Shown here: positions 36,550 to 46,709 of the stretch, one piece after another | How positions within the stretch are numbered: position 1 is the stretch's first letter | Layout of the letters: each line of letters opens with the position of its first letter | Assembly (NCBI RefSeq): GCF_030294945.1 | Contig: NZ_AP018448.1 | Location: forward strand, 5,734,001 to 5,798,000 | From: Streptomyces graminofaciens | GTDB lineage: Bacteria; Actinomycetota; Actinomycetes; Streptomycetales; Streptomycetaceae | Direction of reading: 5' to 3' | Length of the DNA stretch: 64,000 bases | Notes under the pieces: model-generated | What the model was told of the DNA's origin: nothing | Seen by the model: the letters and a program-made list of their open reading frames with translations, nothing else | The model's database searches: none | Position numbers and translations under genes: made by a program

Positions 36550-36868
36550 GCCATCGAGTATGTACCCGCCATCCGGGGGTCGCTCGTGCGCCCCTTCACA
36601 AGCTTCCACAGCCCCTCTGATACACTGCGCGGCCCTCGAGATCAAGGTCAGGGCACGAGCGGGGAACCACCCTGCGTGGCGGGGCGTTGTCAATGCCGCG
36701 TGAACTGCTCTTCCGAGCTTCCGGACCCCTTGCGAACGCCTCCGACCGGGCCGTGTTTTCACACGGACGCGACCCCTCCGAAACGCCCGCGCGGGACCCC
36801 TCGACTCGCCCCGGAGGCCCCGAAGGCTCACCGCAGGCTCAAAACGTCGCCCAACAGGGCCGATTCTC
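36550..36868. other. Long leader upstream of ndh
   Basis: About 320 bases separate the ndh start from the Rex-like site. No gene was recognised. GGCCCTCGAGATC and short GC-rich inverted segments occur near 36630-36690. The region probably holds the 5' untranslated leader and promoter. Confidence 0.4.
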
Positions 36869-36886
36869 TTGTGAAGAACTTCACGA
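36869..36886. promoter_or_regulatory. Rex (NADH-sensor) operator candidate
   Basis: TTGTGAAGAACTTCACGA matches the Rex operator TTGTGAAC-CGC-TTCACAA in 7 of 7 left-arm and 6 of 7 right-arm bases, with the 4-base spacing preserved. It stands upstream of ndh, a known class of Rex target in Streptomyces. High NADH would release Rex and allow NADH dehydrogenase expression. Confidence 0.75.
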
Positions 36887-37049
36887 AGTTTCTCGACGGC
36901 ACGTCATCGAGGGGTGCCGAGGCGCCCCTCGGACGCGCTCAGACGTTATCCGACCTGCTCAAGCGAGACTACCGACGAGTAGCAAACACTTGCTCACAAG
37001 CGTGCCCGCCGGACCGGGAGAACGCCCGAAATCCGACGGGCCAAATGCC

Positions 37050-37994
37050 TCATCGAGTGATGGACCAGGTGATTCCGTCCAGGATGTCGTGCTCGCTCAC
37101 CACGACCTCCTCCGCGCCGATCCGCTCCATGATCGCGAGGAGCACGAGGGCGCCCGCCGCGATCACGTCGACCCGCCCGGGATGCATCGAGGGGACCGCC
37201 GCGCGCTCGGCGTGGGTGGAGCGCAGCAGCCACTCGGTGATCTCGCGGACGCGGCCGTGCGAGATCCGGGAGTGGTGGATGGCCCGCGAGTCGTACTCGG
37301 GCAGGTCCTGGGCGATGGCGGAGAGGGTCGTGACCGAGCCGGCCAGTCCGACGAGCGTGTGCGCCTCGCGCAGCGGCACGCTCCGCTCCGCGAGGTCGAG
37401 GGCGGCCTCGATGTCGGCCCGGATGGCCGCGATCTGCTCCGGCCCGGGCGGATCGACGACGACGCCGTCCCGTACGAGGTGCCGCTCGGTCATCCGTACA
37501 CAGCCGATGTCGACCGAGCGGGCGCCACGCACATGGTCGTCGCCGACGACGAACTCGGTCGAGCCGCCGCCGATGTCCACGACGAGGAACGGCTTGGCGA
37601 GGTCGTCCCTGCCGAGCAGTTCCTTCGTGGCGCCCGTGAAGGAGAACTCGGCCTCCTGGTCGCCGGAGATCACCTCGGGCTCGACGCCGAGGATGTCCAG
37701 GACGCCGCGTACGAACTCGTCGCGGTTCTCGGCGTCGCGGGACGCGGAGGTCGCGACGAAGCGGAGCCGCTCGGCGCCGTGCTCCTTGATGAGCGCCGCG
37801 TACTCGCGGCACGCGGCGAAGGTCCGCTCCAGCGCCTCGGGGGCGAGCCGGCCCGTACGGTCGACGCCCTGGCCGAGCCGAACGATCGTCATCCGCCGGT
37901 CCAGGTCGACCAGTTCGCCCCTTTCGGGGTCGGCGTCGGCGACGAGGAGGCGGATGGAGTTCGTACCGCAGTCGATGGCGGCGACGCGGGTCAC
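37050..37994 (-). CDS. ppx: Exopolyphosphatase / guanosine pentaphosphate phosphohydrolase
   Basis: This 314-residue member of the ASKHA Ppx/GppA family hydrolyses polyphosphate or pppGpp. The phosphate-binding motif AAIDCGTNSIRLLVAD is at the N-terminus, and FLVVDIGGGSTEFV and GLAGSVTTLSAIAQ follow in order. The length fits the short actinobacterial Ppx form. GTG at 37994 overlaps the stop of DUF501 (GTGA), so the start is supported by translational coupling. It belongs to the eno-ftsB-DUF501-ppx unit. Confidence 0.92.
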   Translation of the reverse strand: MTRVAAIDCGTNSIRLLVADADPERGELVDLDRRMTIVRLGQGVDRTGRLAPEALERTFAACREYAALIKEHGAERLRFVATSASRDAENRDEFVRGVLDILGVEPEVISGDQEAEFSFTGATKELLGRDDLAKPFLVVDIGGGSTEFVVGDDHVRGARSVDIGCVRMTERHLVRDGVVVDPPGPEQIAAIRADIEAALDLAERSVPLREAHTLVGLAGSVTTLSAIAQDLPEYDSRAIHHSRISHGRVREITEWLLRSTHAERAAVPSMHPGRVDVIAAGALVLLAIMERIGAEEVVVSEHDILDGITWSITR

Positions 37995-38599
37995 TCGCCG
38001 TCCTCCTCGGGCTTGTCGGCGTCGACCGGCTTGAAGGCGAAGTATCCGGACTCGCTCGCGTCGACCTGCCAGCCCTCGGGCGGCGTCGAGGGCACCACGC
38101 ACGGGCCCTTCGCCCACCACTCCGGCAGCATCGCGATCGCCTCGTCGCCCAGCGGGTTGACGCCCGGCCCGGCGGCCAGGGAGTGCCCCACGAGGACGTG
38201 CAGGCACTTCACGCGGTCCGGCATGCCGCCCGCGCTCGGGAATCCCTCCAGGACCTCGATCGCGTCACGGCGGGCGATGTAGTCCTCATGGGCGGCGCGA
38301 TAGGACGCGGCCAGCTCGGGGTCGGTCCCGAGCCGCTCCGTCATCTCCTTCATCACGCCGTTCGCCTCCAGCGTGCCGATCGCGGAGGCGGCCCGAGGGC
38401 ACGTCAGGTAGTACGTCGTGGGGAAGGGCGTGCCGTCCGGCAGACGGGGGGCCGTCTCGACGACGTCCGGCTGCCCGCAGGGGCAGCGGTGCGCGATCGC
38501 GCGCAGCCCGCGCGGCGGACGCCCGAGCTGCTGCTTGAAGGCCTCGACGTCCGCGTCGGTCGGCTCGGTGCGCGGGGTGGGCGGCGGAGGGGTTTCCAT
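37991..38599 (-). CDS. DUF501-domain protein
   Basis: The 202-residue protein belongs to the actinobacterial DUF501 family found between ftsB and ppx. It has LGRPPRGLRAIAHRCPCGQPDVVET, in which CPC may bind metal, then TTYYLTCPRAASAIG, and a C-terminal GMPDRVKCLHVLVGHSLAAGPGVNPLGDEA region split by short loops. There is no signal peptide. Function is unknown. It is separated from ftsB by 35 bases and overlaps ppx by four bases. Confidence 0.88.
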   Translation of the reverse strand: METPPPPTPRTEPTDADVEAFKQQLGRPPRGLRAIAHRCPCGQPDVVETAPRLPDGTPFPTTYYLTCPRAASAIGTLEANGVMKEMTERLGTDPELAASYRAAHEDYIARRDAIEVLEGFPSAGGMPDRVKCLHVLVGHSLAAGPGVNPLGDEAIAMLPEWWAKGPCVVPSTPPEGWQVDASESGYFAFKPVDADKPEEDGE

Positions 38600-38634
38600 A
38601 CCTGTACGTAAGTCTCTCTAGAGCTCTGGTCGGT

Positions 38635-39111
38635 TCACTGGTCGGTGGCGTCGGCCTTGTCGACCCCGTCCCAGACATTGGCGTACCAGGGGCGGTCGGC
38701 CGCGCCCTGCGTCGTACGGGACTGCTTGGCCGCGTCCGGGTCGATCACGACATAGCCGGTCTCGCCGGGCATGACGTAGTGCAGCCGCTCCCGGATGCGC
38801 TGCTCGGCGTACGCGTCGTCCTGCCAGCGGGCCTTGAGGTCACGCAGCTCCTCGACCCGCTGCCGGGCCTGCTCGCGCTGCCGCTCCATGTCGGCGATCT
38901 CGGCACGCTGGGAGACGTACTCCCTTATGGGGTACGCGAGGGCCACGATCAGCGAGCAGAAGACGAGGGCGAGCAGCGCGGCGCGGCCGGTGAGCCGGGA
39001 GCGGCGGGCCTGGCGTTTGGTCTGGGAGCGGTAGACCCGGGCCGCCGTCTGCTCGCCGAGCAGCTTCAGCCGGGTCGCGGTGGAGAAACGGTCCCGGTCC
39101 TTCACGGCCAT
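38635..39111 (-). CDS. ftsB: FtsB/DivIC-family cell-division protein
   Basis: The 158-residue protein has a basic N-terminal cytoplasmic segment, one membrane helix (AALLALVFCSLIVALAY), and a coiled coil (RAEIADMERQREQARQRVEEL) that pairs with FtsL in the divisome. RIRERLHYVMPGETGYVVI follows as the conserved C-terminal end of the periplasmic domain. ATG at 39111 has GGAGAG six bases upstream. It is 108 bases downstream of eno, as in most actinobacteria. Confidence 0.9.
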   Translation of the reverse strand: MAVKDRDRFSTATRLKLLGEQTAARVYRSQTKRQARRSRLTGRAALLALVFCSLIVALAYPIREYVSQRAEIADMERQREQARQRVEELRDLKARWQDDAYAEQRIRERLHYVMPGETGYVVIDPDAAKQSRTTQGAADRPWYANVWDGVDKADATDQ

Positions 39112-39219
39112 CTGGCTCTCCGCCTCCCCTTGCACACGTGCGTACGTCCCCGCACACGGTACGGGACCGCGTACGGGGACGTACGTACGACTGGCTAAGC
39201 CTTACCCCTGGTTGGGGGC

Positions 39220-40563
<1,344 letters not shown>

Positions 40564-40688
40564 CTAACCGCCCCGGGGCCGTCGGCAGCCGACCGACCGT
40601 CCCGTGGACAGACAGACGGTACCCATTGTTCCCGTCCGGAACAAAGAGGGGGTGAACAAGAAATGGGGCGAAAGAGAAAAAGAAAGAG

Positions 40689-40730
40689 CCCCGCCCCGGT
40701 GCGTACGGGGGAATGCGCACCGAGGCGGGG
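40689..40730 (-). terminator. Intrinsic terminator after rpfA
   Basis: CCCCGCC-CGGTGCG and CGCACCG-GGCGGGG (40689-40703 and 40716-40730) form a stem of 14 pairs with one unpaired base per side. On the minus strand it is followed by a T-rich tract (TCTTTCTTTTTCTCTTTC), which is rare in this GC-rich genome. It closes the rpfA transcript. Confidence 0.85.
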
Positions 40731-40758
40731 AGCCCGTGGGGACGGGGGGACGACCCTC

Positions 40759-40800
40759 ACGGTGCCTTCACAATGGGGGACACGGCTGTGGAGGCACCGT
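40759..40800. repeat. Inverted repeat downstream of rpfA
   Basis: ACGGTGCCT (40759-40767) and AGGCACCGT (40792-40800) are perfect complements around 24 bases that contain a further CACA/TGTG pair. It may be a first terminator or an RNA-stabilising hairpin ahead of the main terminator. Confidence 0.6.
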
Positions 40801-40850
40801 GGTTCAGCTGAGGAGCGGCTCTCTTTTTCCCAGCTTCCGAGCGGCCGGGA

Positions 40851-41564
<714 letters not shown>

Positions 41565-41599
41565 TCACCGACGCCTGCGAGGTGAGCTGTCGGGTTCGG

Positions 41600-41775
41600 G
41601 CCGGTTGAGTTGCCCGGCCGCGCCTCCCGAAAGAGACACGGCTTCACCCCAAGCCGAGTCCAGCCTCAAGTGCTGGGCCCGGCGCTTACCTTGGGTCCCC
41701 CGCTCCTGCCTACGGCGCTTGACGCGACGACTGTTCCCGTACGGCCGGTGGCAGGATTCGGCGTTTCGACCGCAG
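41600..41775 (-). ncRNA. ydaO/yuaA c-di-AMP riboswitch upstream of rpfA
   Basis: The minus-strand leader contains CGCCGAATCCTGCC at its 5' side, the core GAGCGGGGGACCCAAGGTAAGC, and TTGGGGTGAAGCCG further on. These are hallmark segments of the c-di-AMP-binding ydaO element, and their order is as expected. It sits between the promoter and the rpfA start. Ligand binding is known to lower rpfA expression in Streptomyces. Ends are approximate. Confidence 0.85.
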
Positions 41776-41904
41776 GGGCCCGCTGTGGCGAGCGGTCACG
41801 ACCGTAGACATGCGATTGGGGGAAATTCAAAGACGATCAGGACTTCTGTGATTCATGTCCCACTGAGATCAAAACGGGCATTAACGGGCGAACCATGACG
41901 CCAA

Positions 41905-42936
41905 CTACCGTTGCTTTTCGCCCGTTTCGGCACCTACTTCGAGGGTCTGACCGGGGAGGATAAGGTCCGGATCAGTTCCGACGGTGGACTCGTTCTCGGC
42001 GTAGAGCACCCGCCATCCGCCGTCGAGGCCAAGAGAGTCGGCGATGGCCGTCAGGTTGTCCCCGACGCGGACGACGTACGAGCCGTCGACGGCTTCGCGG
42101 GCCGCGTCGCCACCACGGGAGGCATGCCGACCGGAGGAACCGTCGGGGGACTCCGAGTCGGTACGGGCGTCCGCGGCGCTCTCGTCGGCGCTGCCACCGC
42201 GATGGCGGCCGGTGCTGGATTCGCTGTCCGCGTCGACCGAAGAGTTGCCGTTCTGGGTTGAGTTATCCGACTTGTCGGTCTGGTTTCCGCCCTCGGTGTC
42301 CTCTGTGGACGAGCTTCCGGCTCCCTGCGAATCAGCCTTGCCGGAGTCGGTCGAGTCGGTGTGGGACTCGGTCGAGCCTTCGGTGTCGCCCGAGGAGGAG
42401 CCGGAGGAGGAGCCGGAGGAGGAGTCGGAGGAACTGGACGAATCGGAATTATCGGATGAATCGCCGGAACCATCCGAGCTGCTCGAATCGCTCGAATCAC
42501 CTGAATTGCTCGAACCCGACGATTCGTCCGCGACGCCCGTATCCACCTTGTCCGGGGTCGAGTCGTCGCCGAGGCCGTGCAGGAGTCCGCAGGTGGACCA
42601 GACGCCGACACCCTGGTCGGCGAGGACCTTCTCGGCCACGGCTATCTGCTGCGAACGGCTCGCCTGGTCGGGGCTCATCGCGTAGTCGAGGCCGCCGTAC
42701 TTCTCCCAGTTCTTCTGGGAGATCTGGAGGCCGCCGTAGTACCCGTTGCCGGTGTCGGCGCTCCAGGAGCCGCCACTCTCGCACTCCGCCACCTGGTCCC
42801 AGGTCGTTCCGCTGGCCGCGCTCGCGCCGGTGGCGCCAAGGAGGGGGATGGCGATGGCCGAGCCGGCCACGCCGGCCGCGACGAGGAGGGCCGGAGCCTG
42901 ACGGGGGCGACGGTGTCGACCGTTCCCGGAGAGCAT
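41905..42936 (-). CDS. RpfC-like secreted transglycosylase with LysM domain
   Basis: The 343-residue protein has a signal peptide (PALLVAAGVAGSAIAIPLL), a Rpf domain ([35 protein letters not shown]), a very long acidic Ser/Asp/Gly/Glu linker of about 170 residues, and a C-terminal LysM-like domain (SYVVRVGDNLTAIADSLGL). The ATG at 42936 has AAAGG seven bases upstream. The product resembles RpfC of S. coelicolor, which also neighbours rpfA. The long negatively charged linker may span the wall. It lacks the riboswitch found upstream of rpfA. Confidence 0.88.
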   Translation of the reverse strand: MLSGNGRHRRPRQAPALLVAAGVAGSAIAIPLLGATGASAASGTTWDQVAECESGGSWSADTGNGYYGGLQISQKNWEKYGGLDYAMSPDQASRSQQIAVAEKVLADQGVGVWSTCGLLHGLGDDSTPDKVDTGVADESSGSSNSGDSSDSSSSDGSGDSSDNSDSSSSSDSSSGSSSGSSSGDTEGSTESHTDSTDSGKADSQGAGSSSTEDTEGGNQTDKSDNSTQNGNSSVDADSESSTGRHRGGSADESAADARTDSESPDGSSGRHASRGGDAAREAVDGSYVVRVGDNLTAIADSLGLDGGWRVLYAENESTVGTDPDLILPGQTLEVGAETGEKQR

Positions 42937-43023
42937 GCGGTTGCCTTTCGCGTGACAGCAGTGACCGGTGCGTGGGCTGTGTAAACCCTTCGCACTGACG
43001 TGTGAACGTATCGGCAGTCGATC

Positions 43024-43036
43024 ACTTGTCACAAGT
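43024..43036. promoter_or_regulatory. Short palindrome upstream of rpfC-like gene
   Basis: ACTTG-TCA-CAAGT is a perfect 5-base inverted repeat, about 90 bases before the start. A related TCACTTGTG occurs at 43122-43130 at the end of the P450 gene. It could be an operator, but the arms are short. Confidence 0.35.
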
Positions 43037-43125
43037 CAATGCAGCGCAGATCACGTGAAGATCACAGAGTTGAGGGAATGTCACGTTTACCCGCCCACGG
43101 AGAGTGCTTCGGGTGGGGCGCCGAG

Positions 43126-44445
43126 TCACTTGTGAAGGGGCGTGAACTCCACGGGCAGGGTGCGCAATCCACGCATAATGAGCCCGCCGCGCCACCGCAG
43201 ATCGGCTGAATCCACCGCGAGTTGCAGATCGGGAAGACGGGTGAGGAGAGTCGCCAGTGCGGTCTGGCCCTCCAGCCGGGCGAGGGGTGCGCCGAGGCAG
43301 TAGTGGATGCCGTGGCCGTAACCGAGGTGCTGGTTGTCCCGGCGGGAGAGGTCGAGCGTGTCGGGGTCGTCGAAGCGCGCCGGGTCACGGTCGGCGGCGG
43401 CGAGCACCACGAGAACGGGGTCGCCGGGCGCGATGTCCTGCCCGCCGATGGTGAGGGGCCGGGTCGCGAAGCGCCAGGTGGCGAGTTCGACGGGGCCGTC
43501 GTAGCGGAGGAGTTCCTCGACGCCCGTTTCGAGCAGTTCGGTTTCGCCGGCGGTCAGGGAGGCCTGGAGGCGGGCGCGTTGTTCGGGGTGGGTGAGAAGG
43601 GCGTACGTGCCGTTGCCGATCAGGTTGACGGTCGTCTCGAACCCGGCGAAGAGCAGGATGAACGCCATGGCCGCGGCCTCGTTCTCGGTGAGGTGCTCGC
43701 CGTGGTCGGAGGCGCGGATGAGGCCGGAGATGAGGTCCTCGCCGGGGGTGGCTTCGGCGGGGAGTTCTTCGCGCTTGCGGTGGATGAGTTCCAGCAGGTA
43801 GCCGCGCATCTTCTTCACCGAGCGGGCCACGCCGCCTCGGGGGCCGCCGCCGTGCCGGATCATCATCCCCGCCCAGTCCCGGAAGTCGTCCTGGTCCTCG
43901 CGGGGGACGCCGAGCAGGTCGCAGATGGCGTAGATGGGGAGAGGGAAGGCGAAGTCGTGGATGAGGTCGGCTTCGCCCTTGGCCGCGAACCGGTCGATGA
44001 GGTCGTCGGTGAGTTCCTGGACGCGGGGGGCGAACTCGGCGACCCGGCGGGGTGTGAACGCCTTGGAGACGAGGCGGCGCAGGCGGGTGTGGTCCGGCGG
44101 GTCGATGTTCAGCAGATGGGTCATCAACTCGGCCTTGCGCTCACCGGGGATGCCGGTCTTGCCCTTGGCGTGGGCCGGTTCGTCGTGGTGCGCCGGGTTC
44201 TTGGAGAGACGTTGGTCGGCGAGGGCCTGCTTGGCGTCGGCGTAACGGGTGACCAGCCAGGCCTCGACTCCGCTGGGCAGCTTGGTGCGGTGCACGGGGG
44301 CGTGGTCGCGGAGCCAGGCGTAGGCGGGGTAGGGGTTGGTGGCGAATTCCCAGGTGAAGAGTTCTGGGGCGGCGGGTCCGGTGGGGGTGGAGTCGGGGGT
44401 GCCGATGGAGGTGGCGGCGGGGCCGGGGTCGGGCTGGTTGGTCAC
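43126..44445 (-). CDS. Cytochrome P450 (CYP107-like)
   Basis: The 439-residue class I P450 has an I-helix motif LLFAGFETTVN, the E-x-x-R pair in EELLRYDGPVE, and the heme-ligand loop GYGHGIHYCLGAPLARLE, in which the usual first Phe is Tyr. Such enzymes hydroxylate small lipophilic molecules using ferredoxin electrons. No ferredoxin gene lies nearby. The GTG at 44445 overlaps the stop of the STAND-like gene (GTGA), so the P450 is translationally coupled to it and would follow its bldA-dependent translation. Confidence 0.9.
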   Translation of the reverse strand: MTNQPDPGPAATSIGTPDSTPTGPAAPELFTWEFATNPYPAYAWLRDHAPVHRTKLPSGVEAWLVTRYADAKQALADQRLSKNPAHHDEPAHAKGKTGIPGERKAELMTHLLNIDPPDHTRLRRLVSKAFTPRRVAEFAPRVQELTDDLIDRFAAKGEADLIHDFAFPLPIYAICDLLGVPREDQDDFRDWAGMMIRHGGGPRGGVARSVKKMRGYLLELIHRKREELPAEATPGEDLISGLIRASDHGEHLTENEAAAMAFILLFAGFETTVNLIGNGTYALLTHPEQRARLQASLTAGETELLETGVEELLRYDGPVELATWRFATRPLTIGGQDIAPGDPVLVVLAAADRDPARFDDPDTLDLSRRDNQHLGYGHGIHYCLGAPLARLEGQTALATLLTRLPDLQLAVDSADLRWRGGLIMRGLRTLPVEFTPLHK

Positions 44446-46667
44446 TCGTCGACGGTACCGGGGGCGGGGTCTGCGCTCGCGGTCCCCTCGGTGAGAAAGA
44501 CGGTCATGCGGGAGCGGTGCAGATCGAGGTGGCCCAGCTCATCGGCTCTGCTGAGCCATTGCTCGGCCGCTCGGCCTCTGCCCTTCTGTTTCAGGTGGAT
44601 CCCGAGCCAGTGAGCGGCTTGGCCGTCACCTCTCTTGGTGGCCCTCCGGAGCATGCTTTCGCCCTCGTCCACGGAGCCGGTGTTGATGAGGAGACGTCCG
44701 AGGTTCCGCAGTGCGTCCGGCTGGCCTGCCGCCATGGCCGCGCGGAGCATCTGCTCGGCCTCTTCGGCATTGTTGTCCTCGATGTACAGAAGAGCCGCGA
44801 GGTCGTTCATGGCCAAGGGATCCCCCTGGGCGACCCCGTAACGGAACCAGCTCTCCGCGGCCTGCTTGTCCCCCATGTTGTAGAGCTCCCTGCCCAGGCG
44901 AACGGCTGCCCTGTCGTAGCCGGCCTCGATCGCCGTCATGTACCACCGGAGTGCTTCGACGCTGCTGACGGCGCTCTGCATATTGCCCAGTTCGTACGCG
45001 GCGTGCCCGTCCCCTTTCTCGGCCGCCGCCCGCAGCCATCGCTCGCTGCGGGCGCGGTGCAGCAAACCGGCCTCGCGCGCCGCGCGGGCGCTTCCGCACT
45101 CCGCCGCCGCCTCCAGATGCCGGAGCGCGCCCGTCTCGTCTCCGATGCTCACCAGGTGCGCGGCCCACTCCTCGGCCGCCGCCTCATGTCCTGCTTCGGC
45201 CGCTCGGCGTATCAGCTCCCGGTGTGTCTCGCCACCGACGCGGCCCGCGAACGCGAACATCAGGTCCGCGTCCCCCGCCTCGAACCGGGGCTGGAGTGCT
45301 GCTCGGGCCGCGTCGAGCACGGCTTCGCGGTCGATCGGGGCTCCCGCCTCCGCCTCGTCCAGCAGGGTCCACCACACCCCGTCGGGCACGGGCTCCAGAT
45401 CCTCCGCCCGCAGCGCCTCCGCGACCAGCGCGCCGTACGCCCGGCAGGTGCCGTCCGTGCCTTGCACAAGCATTCCGGAGGCGCCGAACATGGGTGTCGT
45501 GGCCCACTCGAAAGCGTCCTCGAACGACTCGTGGCCCTCTGTCCCGTACTGCTCCTGGACTCTCCTCAGCAGTTCGACCGGCACGGCTGCCTGCACCCCG
45601 CAGCGCGGCAGCTCCACCGCCGCCCGGACCAGCAGTTGCCCGAGCGGGTGCGCCGACCGTGTCCCCTCGCGTCGCCACTCGTCGAACAGCAGGTGCCCGA
45701 TCGCGAAGTACGACGCCGGGCCTTCCCTGCCGCTCCACATGTACGCCGGGTACGCGCGCGGGTCGTCGAGCTCCGCCAGTCGCCGGAGTTCGGCCTCGCT
45801 CCACTCGCGTGGCAGCAGCACTGTGCGCGCCCTGGCCACGACCCGGTCGGCGGGGGCTGTCCGCGCCCTGCGCCGGTAGTACTCGTCGGGGCGCATGGTG
45901 GCGAGCACGACCGCCCCGAGGCCACCGAGCTTCCCCAACAGCTTCAGGTTCAGGCCGCCTTCGCCGAGGTGGTCGGTCAACTCGTCCAACCACACGACGT
46001 ATGTTCCCGGCTCGCCCTTCAGCTCGGTCGGCAGTTCCCTCAGGTCCTCGCCCCGATCGGGCGCGTACAGTCGATGCCCCTTCAGCGACCGCACGCCCTG
46101 CCACGCCGTGTACGACTTCCCCGCGTACCGCTCCCCCAGGATCAGCACCAGGCCGCCGTTCTTCAGCTCGGCCCACAGCGCCTCGTCGCAGTCGCGTGGG
46201 ACGTACGGCGGTACGTCGGCCAGCCCGGGTATCGGCCGGGTGGCGTGCACGCCGAACTCCCAGGGCTCGACGTCGCCGACCGGCCGGCCCTCGGCCGGGG
46301 GCGGGCCGTCGCCCTGGGCCTCCTGCTTGACCGTCACGGGGCCGTTGAAGGTGGCGCCGCCGAAGTCGAAGCGGTCGCCGGTGTGGCGGTCGCCGGTGGA
46401 GACGGAGTCGATGGTGCCGGCCTGGATGACAGGGCCTTGGAAGGTGCCGCCCGTAATGGTGTTGGCGACCTCGGCTCGAGCGCGGTGCAGCCGCCGTACC
46501 TTGGCCACGAGATCCTGGTAATGCTCAGGCGACTGCGTCTGGAGGGCGCGCACGTGGGCACGCAAGGTCTCTGGGTCGCGCATGTATCCGGAGGGGATGA
46601 GGGAACGCCGTTCCCCGGCCGGCAGCGCCAATAACACTCGTACCAGCCACTCCCACTCCTGCTCCAC
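44442..46667 (-). CDS. STAND-like NTPase with amyloid-like motif and Sel1/TPR repeats; TTA codon 12
   Basis: From GTG 46667 (GGGGG upstream; a TTG at 46688 is an alternative) the product has 741 residues. Residues 1-68 form a small helical domain. Residues 69-86 (NTITGGTFQGPVIQAGTI) resemble RHIM/PP-like bacterial amyloid signalling motifs, and a second, weaker copy (FDFGGATFNGPV) lies at 101-112. An NTPase domain follows: Walker A GERYAGKS at 178-185, Walker B VVWLDE at 224-229, then VVLATMRPDEYY. The C-terminal half is a series of Sel1/TPR-like repeats (AAEKGDGHAAYELG, YGVAQGDPLAMNDLA). The architecture fits a ligand-triggered STAND ATPase, perhaps in immunity or signalling. Codon 12 is TTA, so translation should need bldA. 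Confidence 0.82.
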   Translation of the reverse strand: MEQEWEWLVRVLLALPAGERRSLIPSGYMRDPETLRAHVRALQTQSPEHYQDLVAKVRRLHRARAEVANTITGGTFQGPVIQAGTIDSVSTGDRHTGDRFDFGGATFNGPVTVKQEAQGDGPPPAEGRPVGDVEPWEFGVHATRPIPGLADVPPYVPRDCDEALWAELKNGGLVLILGERYAGKSYTAWQGVRSLKGHRLYAPDRGEDLRELPTELKGEPGTYVVWLDELTDHLGEGGLNLKLLGKLGGLGAVVLATMRPDEYYRRRARTAPADRVVARARTVLLPREWSEAELRRLAELDDPRAYPAYMWSGREGPASYFAIGHLLFDEWRREGTRSAHPLGQLLVRAAVELPRCGVQAAVPVELLRRVQEQYGTEGHESFEDAFEWATTPMFGASGMLVQGTDGTCRAYGALVAEALRAEDLEPVPDGVWWTLLDEAEAGAPIDREAVLDAARAALQPRFEAGDADLMFAFAGRVGGETHRELIRRAAEAGHEAAAEEWAAHLVSIGDETGALRHLEAAAECGSARAAREAGLLHRARSERWLRAAAEKGDGHAAYELGNMQSAVSSVEALRWYMTAIEAGYDRAAVRLGRELYNMGDKQAAESWFRYGVAQGDPLAMNDLAALLYIEDNNAEEAEQMLRAAMAAGQPDALRNLGRLLINTGSVDEGESMLRRATKRGDGQAAHWLGIHLKQKGRGRAAEQWLSRADELGHLDLHRSRMTVFLTEGTASADPAPGTVDE

Positions 46668-46709
46668 AGAAGCCCCCGCCCCTCGCAACCATCCGTAAGG
46701 ACAACGGTA

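Noticed and set aside
36550..36831. N-terminal extension of the NADH dehydrogenase frame
   Set aside because: The extension is Arg-rich with no similarity to NDH-2, which begins at the FAD-binding motif. The region fits a leader better.
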